DNA of 64,000 bases, taken from assembly GCA_025612245.1 (NCBI GenBank), contig JAAXKQ010000005.1:134009-198008 (forward strand), given 5' to 3'. The translations under genes and the position numbers were made by a program. Of this stretch, positions 8,628 through 16,350 are shown one piece after another. The notes beneath the pieces are model-generated. The model worked only from the letters and a program-made list of their open reading frames with translations. It searched no databases and was not told where the DNA came from. Every line of letters begins with the position of its first letter. The first letter of the stretch is position 1. The stretch is from Ignavibacteria bacterium. GTDB taxonomy: Bacteria; Bacteroidota; Ignavibacteria; Ignavibacteriales; SURF-24.

Positions 8628-11600
8628 ATGATTAAGGAAAAGAATCCTATCATTGAAAACCACTCTTCAAGGGTAAAAGATATCTACATCGAGCTTCACA
8701 ACTATACCTTCTTTCACAGTCCTTTTGAAATTGCCAATCCGGACAGAAGATTTATCGGACGGCAAAAACTTGTAGAAAAACTGAAAACCATACTACTCAA
8801 CAGTGAGACCAGGACAGGCGCATACCTGATTACGGGTTACAGAGGTACGGGTAAATCGAGTTACGTGAACAAGGTCGTGGACGAAATAAGCTCATGTAAG
8901 GGAAGGCCGTTGCAGATCCCAAATATAATCAGGATAATATTTCTGGCCGTTTTATTCATCATACTTCAGACAAACCTTCCCCTGTTTATTTGGGCTGGTA
9001 ATTACCTCTTTGGGCTAGCATGGGCATTTACCGGAGTTCTGGGCTTCTTCCTGTACTGGACAAGCAGGTACAGAAACGACCTAAAAGGCTCTCCGGAAAA
9101 AGGCGAAAGCCATTTAACCGGCAATAACGCTTCAAAAGAAAGAAAAGTAAGAGTTCCACCCGCGCCGTTAAAGGTAATTTCCGAAATTCTCGACATCAAA
9201 AACAACCCGCAGTCGAACCACAAAATGAGGGAAGTCCTAAAGGAGTTCCTGTACGTAATGTTGCTTTTCCTGCTTTATAATTGGCTGCGCGGCAAATTAA
9301 CCGTCATTAACGACTTATACATATTGCTTATCATTACCGGGGCGTTGTTACTGGTTTCACCCCTGCTTAATATGATTATTCGCACCCGAACTTATGAAGA
9401 AAGCCTCAGGCAGGCAGGAGTATTTCGAGCCCTGAAGATATCTGCCGGAAAACTGTTATCAGGTTTCATTGATCTTGGTAAGAGATTGTTTCAAAGAATT
9501 TCATCTTATTATGAGAATTCACGCAGGGTAAACATTAAGATCAACCTTGGAAGTGAGGACCTGAAGGAAATTGACCTCCTCAGACTAATTGCGAGAAATA
9601 TTCAGACACAGTACCGGGAATTCACCAGTTTTTCCAAAAGGAACTGGGTATGGCGTTTGTTTTTACTTTTTATAATTTACAGCATCACAGGAATTGCTTA
9701 TTATCATCCAATTATATATGAAATCAACGATAAGATAAAAAACAATATTCATCTGACCTCATATTTTCCGTCGCAGTTCAGTCCTGTGCTAACCGATCCG
9801 ACTAACAGGCTGGAAAGAACTGTCCGTATATTAAATATCGGGCACAAATTAAGCTACAAAAGTTACATAGAAAGCCTTTCCGATTATGGTAATGAAATTG
9901 CTGTTCAGAATCCCGGAGAAAGGAACGCTTTTGCCGGTATTGCAAATGATTCCGGTTCGCTAGGCTACAGCATTGCTTCTTTGACTTCATATATTGACCT
10001 GCTTGCATATATGGCCTACAGGAAAGCCAGGGAGGAGTTATTATTCTTCAGACCGGAAGGAGAGAAAACAGCTTACACAAAAACCCCCCATCAGCTGAAA
10101 AGTCCGCCAGAGGGAAAGGCCGCAGGCCTTGCAGGAAATGGCAATAAAGAATTCATCGCTCCTGCATTCAGGGTCGTTCCCTACAACGTCGATTATCTTC
10201 TGATTTTCTACTGCTTTATAGCATGGCTTTCTGTTAACGTTTTCTTCCGCTTTCAGATCTTTGACATTATGACACACAGAAAGGTAATGCGTAAGATTAA
10301 TCATCTGAATGATATTATAAGTGCCAACGTGACAGTCGAAAAAGGAGGGGAAACAGGCCTGCCGGATCTGGCTCTGAAAAATTTTTTCTTTAAGAGTATC
10401 CCACTTAAATATTCGGCGAAGAAAACGAAGGCTTATCCGGTGGCTGACATGAGGGAGATAGAAAAGGGACTCATTGAGATCCTCTCGGACATAAGTGAGA
10501 TCCCGAAATACACATTGAGGCCCGAATTTATCATCATCTTCGACGAGCTGGATAAGATTGAACCAAAGCTGAATGCCGAGGTAAAGGATCAGGAGGACCT
10601 TATGCTAAAGGAAAACCTTTATTTCGCAGCTGAAGGCATACGCGGCAGGCAGCAGAGTATCATGAAACTTTTTGCGAACATGAAATATTTCCTGTCAACC
10701 GCAAAAGCCAAATTTATTTTTATTGCCGGAAGAGAAATGTATGACGCGGCACTGGCTGACGTATCTGACAGGAACTATTTTATCGGCAGCATTTTCAACG
10801 ACGTGATAAATGTGAACAGCTTTTTGAGCGAACGTGATAAGGACAGGTATGATGTTACGACGCTTACAGAAAGATATGTCTGCCAGTATCTTCTTCCGGA
10901 AGACCTGGATGCGAATCATCTTACGCTTAAGGAATATAATGAATACCTGAAAGAATACTATAAGGATGACAGATATGCCGATGTAAAGAGAGAAAAAGTT
11001 ATATTCATTCTGCAGCAGTTCATAACTTACCTTACCTACCGCAGCAATGGTGCACCGAGGAAAATAGCAGAATACTTTGAGCAGTATGTCTCGCATTATT
11101 CCCAAGAAGCGCAGTCCGACAGCCTGAGATCCCTCAGTGTAGGCAGAAGCTCAAAGAATCTATACCTCGAATTCAACTTCTACGACCAGTATACCTTTGG
11201 CGTCTGTTCATACATTATAAACCCCATTTTCCAAAATATCATAAGGTCGATCAGGCATTATAACGACAAGATGCTTGTTTCTTCATTTTTCCTCATCGAT
11301 CACCTTTACAAATTTCACAGGACGGGGTTTTCCCTGAATAACCTGGAAATTACGCCTGAAATACTGGACATAAATAAGGCACCCCACTTAAGGGAACTGA
11401 TTACCAAAATCACCAGGACGTTATCCAAAACTCACATACAGCAAATAGACAATGGGCTTTATAACTACAAGTTCAGCAAGAAGATCGACAGCGAGATCAC
11501 CTTCCTCTCCAAGGTAAATGAAAGCGAATCGGCGGCATTTAACTTTACGCTGGATGAGTCGCTTGCAATTAAAAGGCATTATAAGAAGAGGCTTAATGAG

Positions 11601-13973
11601 CTTGAAATCAATCATAAACCCTATTCGGGAGGACAGGGCGGCGGGGCGGATTTTATCAGTTCTTTAAGTTACGTGCACATGATCTTAGGGGATTTGCACT
11701 TTTATGACAATGACTTTGATAACGCGATCATAGAGTACATGGAGGCTGCCCAGTTCTATGCCGGCAAGCAATTTGAAGGCCTGAACAGTGAGCTTTTTGT
11801 GCTTTTGATATTTAACACCCTGAAGCTCGGGCTTGCTTATGAAAGAAGAAAGAACTACGATTCAGCCTTTATGACCTATGGCAAACTGGCCAGTAGTCTC
11901 ATCAAATTCAGGAGTATAGATAAAGAAGAATCACCCGCATTAAGCCAGAAGTATAATTGCTGCAGTGAAGATAAAAGAGGAAATATAATAGATGATTTCA
12001 TCAAGCACGAAAATTTTTGTGTAAGCCTGGAGGACCTTTTCTTCAAGCTTACTGTCATTGAACGCCTGCGTTTGATGTACCAGCCCTTTCTGGCAAAATT
12101 CCAGATCAGTGAGAAAGCCACTCCCTCCGGGGTTTCCTCGGAAAGCCTGAAATGGCTTGAAAGGGAAATTCAGTTTTTAATAGGGGATATCATAGAAGAC
12201 AAAAACTCATTTACAATTGCAGAATTAAAGAACAGGATAGGGGATATATTATTCTTCAAGAACGGCCTTCTTCAGGACTTTAAAGACCATTTTTACCAGC
12301 CTTACTGTTCGGCTGAAAAGGGCCCAATGGAATTGCTCTTTAACGTAAACGGTGATGCCGGCATGGGCATTCTTCAGAATGGGTACCTGATTCCCTGTAC
12401 GGCGTGCAAATACTATAAACAAGGCTTAATACTGCTTTTGAAAAAATACTTCCGAAGGGGAATTAAATCCCCGAATGGGGAAATGGAAGAAGAATTCACT
12501 TCCTTTGAGACAATATTGACAACCCTTCTTGCCTGTTTGGATAATAAAGCCTCAGGCATGGCCCACAGGTTGCCGGAATCTGTTCAGAAACTAATGGGGG
12601 AAGTTCTTTCTGACCTGGGGGATACATTCCTGAGCTGTTCACCTAAGGAAAAATTTACTCAGGGCTTCTTTGATCTGTTCTATGAAATTATTACAAACCC
12701 GGGCTATACGAAAAAAGCTGAAGCCCTCGAAAAGTTCAATGCCAGGAGGCTCAACAAGCTTCAGGAAGCCTTAATCTGCTTTTATCTTTCTTCCATATTT
12801 TACAAACGTGCCGGGGATTATAGAGAAAACGTACTGCAGCTGACTAAAATCATATATGTCATTCACGACAACGTTGAGATAATGAAAAAGGAAGATGATT
12901 TCATAAAGCAAGACCTGGGTAAGAGTATTATCAAAACCGTAAAGACCCTCATGAATAAAGTAATCAAGGGATCGTACAAGGCTTATGAAGACATACACCG
13001 CATTGAAATTGAAAAATATTCACATATATTTAATCCCAATCGAAGTGAAATAACCTCAATACTTAGTAACCAGTCACTTAATATGGACTTAAGAGAAATT
13101 AACACGCTTTATTATGAAATGTTGATTGATATAAATCCCATGGACATCTATCAAATTGATAAGAAATGGGGGGAATATTTCCCGTATCCTTATTCGGTTA
13201 TTAACAGCATGTACAACAGGATACTGGAGTTAAAGCTAAAGACAAAACTTAATCTTGAAATTTGCCGAAGGCTGGAGCTGGTTAAATATGAAGGAGGGGA
13301 TCTTGTGCCATTTAACCCCGAAGATGGCCTGGAAAACCTGCTCCCCGAAAAGGAATTTTCAAAGATAAGAGAACATTTTGAGAGTTACCTGCAGCACGGC
13401 GCAGTAGCCGGACTACTGCGCAATAGTAGCAGGGAGGTTACGGAAAAGCTAAATATAACAGAGTACCTGATAACAGATTCAATATTCTGCCTTAACTGGA
13501 TAATACTTACTGGTACTACCTATGGCATAACCTACATCATAAATCACTCGCTTATGGCCTCAATACACGAAGAAATGGGTCTGTGGTGCCGTATGTATGA
13601 GAATTTTAAGGCGATGCTCAAACGCTACGCGTCCATAGGATACAAGACGACTGAGGAGATTGATGAAACGCTTGAACATTTAATCAACAGGGGCGGAATG
13701 CATACACTCTCTTCCGACTATCACTACGAAAGTGCTCTCAGGAACTACAGACAGGCAATTGAAACGCATTCTGAAGGGAAAGCCTACAAGAATATGATTG
13801 AAGATATGGTTTACCTTAATGATGACTATAACGATAACTTCTATCATTTTTGCGCCTCCAGGGAAAGATACAAAATCAATACCGGTTTTATTAAATGCAA
13901 GATCGAAAAGCTTAAAGAATTGGCAGATAAAACGCTGGAGCTTTATAAGGCAAAGACATATACCGGAAGCTAA
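8628..13973 (+). CDS. Giant membrane P-loop NTPase, KAP-like, with helical/TPR-like C-terminus
   Basis: A 1781-aa protein. An RRFIGRQKLVEKL box precedes Walker A (GYRGTGKSS, residues 70-78, Lys76). Walker B (IIIFDELDKIE, Asp639-Glu640) comes more than 550 residues later. Between them lie about six hydrophobic helices (about 97-145, 202-253, 339-361, 521-543) and a hydrophilic loop (about 362-520) that the positive-inside rule puts in the periplasm. After Walker B come a sensor-like strand KFIFIAGREMYD and a GAPRKI motif (808-813) like the Arg motif at the end of KAP domains. Membrane helices inserted between Walker A and B are the hallmark of KAP NTPases (Kidins220, PifA). The remaining 950 residues are helical, with a TPR-like stretch near 1007-1080. 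It heads a cassette with a membrane protease and an exported protein. An NTP-driven switch or scaffold is inferred; the substrate is unknown. A KAP assignment is likely but needs profile confirmation. Confidence 0.8.
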   Translation: MIKEKNPIIENHSSRVKDIYIELHNYTFFHSPFEIANPDRRFIGRQKLVEKLKTILLNSETRTGAYLITGYRGTGKSSYVNKVVDEISSCKGRPLQIPNIIRIIFLAVLFIILQTNLPLFIWAGNYLFGLAWAFTGVLGFFLYWTSRYRNDLKGSPEKGESHLTGNNASKERKVRVPPAPLKVISEILDIKNNPQSNHKMREVLKEFLYVMLLFLLYNWLRGKLTVINDLYILLIITGALLLVSPLLNMIIRTRTYEESLRQAGVFRALKISAGKLLSGFIDLGKRLFQRISSYYENSRRVNIKINLGSEDLKEIDLLRLIARNIQTQYREFTSFSKRNWVWRLFLLFIIYSITGIAYYHPIIYEINDKIKNNIHLTSYFPSQFSPVLTDPTNRLERTVRILNIGHKLSYKSYIESLSDYGNEIAVQNPGERNAFAGIANDSGSLGYSIASLTSYIDLLAYMAYRKAREELLFFRPEGEKTAYTKTPHQLKSPPEGKAAGLAGNGNKEFIAPAFRVVPYNVDYLLIFYCFIAWLSVNVFFRFQIFDIMTHRKVMRKINHLNDIISANVTVEKGGETGLPDLALKNFFFKSIPLKYSAKKTKAYPVADMREIEKGLIEILSDISEIPKYTLRPEFIIIFDELDKIEPKLNAEVKDQEDLMLKENLYFAAEGIRGRQQSIMKLFANMKYFLSTAKAKFIFIAGREMYDAALADVSDRNYFIGSIFNDVINVNSFLSERDKDRYDVTTLTERYVCQYLLPEDLDANHLTLKEYNEYLKEYYKDDRYADVKREKVIFILQQFITYLTYRSNGAPRKIAEYFEQYVSHYSQEAQSDSLRSLSVGRSSKNLYLEFNFYDQYTFGVCSYIINPIFQNIIRSIRHYNDKMLVSSFFLIDHLYKFHRTGFSLNNLEITPEILDINKAPHLRELITKITRTLSKTHIQQIDNGLYNYKFSKKIDSEITFLSKVNESESAAFNFTLDESLAIKRHYKKRLNELEINHKPYSGGQGGGADFISSLSYVHMILGDLHFYDNDFDNAIIEYMEAAQFYAGKQFEGLNSELFVLLIFNTLKLGLAYERRKNYDSAFMTYGKLASSLIKFRSIDKEESPALSQKYNCCSEDKRGNIIDDFIKHENFCVSLEDLFFKLTVIERLRLMYQPFLAKFQISEKATPSGVSSESLKWLEREIQFLIGDIIEDKNSFTIAELKNRIGDILFFKNGLLQDFKDHFYQPYCSAEKGPMELLFNVNGDAGMGILQNGYLIPCTACKYYKQGLILLLKKYFRRGIKSPNGEMEEEFTSFETILTTLLACLDNKASGMAHRLPESVQKLMGEVLSDLGDTFLSCSPKEKFTQGFFDLFYEIITNPGYTKKAEALEKFNARRLNKLQEALICFYLSSIFYKRAGDYRENVLQLTKIIYVIHDNVEIMKKEDDFIKQDLGKSIIKTVKTLMNKVIKGSYKAYEDIHRIEIEKYSHIFNPNRSEITSILSNQSLNMDLREINTLYYEMLIDINPMDIYQIDKKWGEYFPYPYSVINSMYNRILELKLKTKLNLEICRRLELVKYEGGDLVPFNPEDGLENLLPEKEFSKIREHFESYLQHGAVAGLLRNSSREVTEKLNITEYLITDSIFCLNWIILTGTTYGITYIINHSLMASIHEEMGLWCRMYENFKAMLKRYASIGYKTTEEIDETLEHLINRGGMHTLSSDYHYESALRNYRQAIETHSEGKAYKNMIEDMVYLNDDYNDNFYHFCASRERYKINTGFIKCKIEKLKELADKTLELYKAKTYTGS

Positions 13974-14124
13974 AATTACTGCGGAATTCTATTAAACCGT
14001 AATGTCTGCAGTGTCAGGCAAATTTCGGGAGAATTCCACCTGAAATGAAAATTAAAGTTTTGACCCATTGCATCCTGGATCAGAACTCAGCACTTTTACC
14101 AAATAAACGAAAGGAGGTAAGTAT

Positions 14125-16350
14125 ATGTTCGATTCAGTTGTCCTTAACGTTGTAATAAGCTTGGTGTTCATCTATCTCATTTACAGTCTCCTTGTCACTG
14201 TACTGGGAGAGATTGTTTCATCACTTCTTAAGCTCAGATCGGCTTTGCTCAAAAAGTCAATTGAAAGAATGCTGAATGACGGCATATCCGGCGAGTCGAA
14301 AAAGTCGTGGTTCATGTCATTAGTTGAAAAGATTGCACTGATATTTAATGCAATCCGTAAGGGATCAAAGCTTTCTGAGGAGGGAAAGAAAAAGTGGTGG
14401 TATAAGATAGTATCTGAGCAGTTAAAGGAGAATTCCAGGGCTAAGGCTGAAAAGTTCGAAAGCAGCTTTGCAGGAAGGTTCTACAATGCACCCGCAATCA
14501 AGTATTTGACACAAGAGAAGAAAACCAGGAAACCTGTTCGCCAGGCAAAAGAACCCTCGTATATTTCCAGCTCTTACTTTGCACAGACAATGATTCATCT
14601 TTTCCGTTATATGGGAAGCGGAGCGGATGACTCGGAAAAGGTGGAATTTGCGCTGAAATATAACACCCTGGATATTGAACCGGAGACACTCCTTTACATT
14701 AAAAACCTTTTTATCGATGCAGGCGGTAATATCAGCAACTTTATGCAGAATCTGATGAAATGGTTCGATGAGACTATGGACAGGACAAACGGCTGGTATA
14801 AAAGAAATCTCAAAAAGATATCCTTTGTGTTGGGATTGATCATAGCAGTGGCCTTTAACCTCGACAGTATAAAGTTAGTCGGCCTGCTCTCAACCGACGC
14901 CGGGGCAAGGGACCAGCTGGTTGCAATGGGCATAGCTGCGGCCAAGGACTCCGCGAAATTCAACCGGTATATCGACCGAAGCGGGGACACTGTAAGTACG
15001 GCAGTCCTGATTGACAGCAGTCTGAAGAGCATATCCTCCGACATAAAAAAGGCAAACCTTGTCATGGGGCCTGGATGGAACTTCTCCAAACTGCAGCCGG
15101 GCACTTCTAAAGCCAAGACCTCATGGGATAAGAAATCTCTTTTTATACTCGGGCATCTCCTTCCATGGACAACCAGCTTCTGGGGGCTGCTGATTACGGC
15201 ATTGATGCTTTCTCTGGGTGCTCCTTTCTGGTTCGACCTGCTGAAAAGGCTGGTTGCAATACGGGGCGCGGGTGTGAAGCCCGAGGAAAAGGAAAACAAG
15301 GAAATTGTTCCTGAACCCGCTTTTGAAAACAGGTATCTATCCCAAATGGCCCCTGCAAAAACCCTTGCTGAAAACCCGGTTGATACCGCAAAAAGGATAT
15401 ACGGCGATAGGATAAAAAAAGAAACAGGCGTTATTGATATTTCCTCAGGTTACGAAAAAGGCAGTCTGGCCAAGGAGCAGTATCTTCAGGTGGATGTCCT
15501 GAACCAGGAAACGGCGTCTTTAATCAGGAGCAAATACAGCACGCTCTTGGCTGGTGAAGGCAGCCCTGTCAAGATGAAAGTTGTTGTAACGGGGCAGAAA
15601 TTACTGCGTGCAGGTAACGCAGCCGGTTCGGATATGCAGGAAACTGAAACACAGACTTTGCCGGAGAAGAAGACTACAAAGCCGCAGGTAAAGGATACTT
15701 CGTATCTGGGGATTTGGAATGAGCAAAAGCTTTCATATCCGGGAAGTTTCGGCTGTCTGGTTAACCGTGTTGATTTCAAGGATGAAATATTTATACTTAC
15801 CTGCTATCACGTGGTAAATGCGGACCTGACCTGGAAAAATGACGGCAAGTACCGTGTGATAAATTTTAAGGACGGAACTGCTGCAAGGAACTACGAGGGA
15901 CACCTGACAAATTTACTGGATGTTGCGCTTGTGGGGCCAATTGAGCCTGAAATAAAAAACTATTTCCTGGAGCATGCAGAAAGATTCCCGGAGAGGGATA
16001 CCAGTGTAAGCCTGGAGGATGTCCATAAGACAGAAGTAACTATCCGGGGCTTCAAAACCCCATGGGCCAAGGGAGTGATAGTTCACGACAGCAAATCCGT
16101 AGCTTTCAAATATCCTCTTGGAGGCAGTAAGTACCTTGAAAAGCAGATTAATGACCTTATTGTCATAAGCCACGATAAATCCCTGTCTGAAGAATACGTG
16201 GGAACTGTGGAAGGCGATTCAGGAGCTCTTGTAGTCGACCAAAACAACCGCGCTCTCGGTATACTGGTCGGAGGGGATTTTTTACATTCTTACGCAATAA
16301 AGCTTTCTAACATAAAAGAGCTTGTTGGGCTGGAGGTATATCAATGTTAG
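14125..16350 (+). CDS. Three-TM membrane protein fused to a trypsin-like serine protease domain
   Basis: A 741-aa protein after a strong AAAGGAGG ribosome-binding site. Helices: about 7-27 (VVLNVVISLVFIYLIYSLLV), 232-249 and 347-369, the last followed by GAPFWFDLLKRLVAIRGAG. This N-terminal core resembles a widespread uncharacterised bacterial membrane family (from memory). A charged linker (about 385-530) leads to a chymotrypsin-fold domain with all three catalytic residues: His562 (TCYHVV), Asp599 (LLDVALVG) and Ser699 (EGDSGALVV). The positive-inside rule (KLRSALLKKSIER after helix 1, WYKRNLKK before helix 2, LKRLVAIR after helix 3) puts the protease in the cytoplasm and about 95 residues (252-346) in the periplasm. 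It lies 151 bp after the NTPase gene and overlaps the next gene by 7 bp. Most economical reading: an intracellular protease effector controlled by the neighbouring NTPase. Activity and targets are unknown. Confidence 0.82.
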   Translation: MFDSVVLNVVISLVFIYLIYSLLVTVLGEIVSSLLKLRSALLKKSIERMLNDGISGESKKSWFMSLVEKIALIFNAIRKGSKLSEEGKKKWWYKIVSEQLKENSRAKAEKFESSFAGRFYNAPAIKYLTQEKKTRKPVRQAKEPSYISSSYFAQTMIHLFRYMGSGADDSEKVEFALKYNTLDIEPETLLYIKNLFIDAGGNISNFMQNLMKWFDETMDRTNGWYKRNLKKISFVLGLIIAVAFNLDSIKLVGLLSTDAGARDQLVAMGIAAAKDSAKFNRYIDRSGDTVSTAVLIDSSLKSISSDIKKANLVMGPGWNFSKLQPGTSKAKTSWDKKSLFILGHLLPWTTSFWGLLITALMLSLGAPFWFDLLKRLVAIRGAGVKPEEKENKEIVPEPAFENRYLSQMAPAKTLAENPVDTAKRIYGDRIKKETGVIDISSGYEKGSLAKEQYLQVDVLNQETASLIRSKYSTLLAGEGSPVKMKVVVTGQKLLRAGNAAGSDMQETETQTLPEKKTTKPQVKDTSYLGIWNEQKLSYPGSFGCLVNRVDFKDEIFILTCYHVVNADLTWKNDGKYRVINFKDGTAARNYEGHLTNLLDVALVGPIEPEIKNYFLEHAERFPERDTSVSLEDVHKTEVTIRGFKTPWAKGVIVHDSKSVAFKYPLGGSKYLEKQINDLIVISHDKSLSEEYVGTVEGDSGALVVDQNNRALGILVGGDFLHSYAIKLSNIKELVGLEVYQC

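Noticed and set aside
14694-15299. 201-codon open frame antisense to the membrane protease gene
   Set aside because: Mirror of a well-supported gene with a catalytic triad; no start signals of its own.
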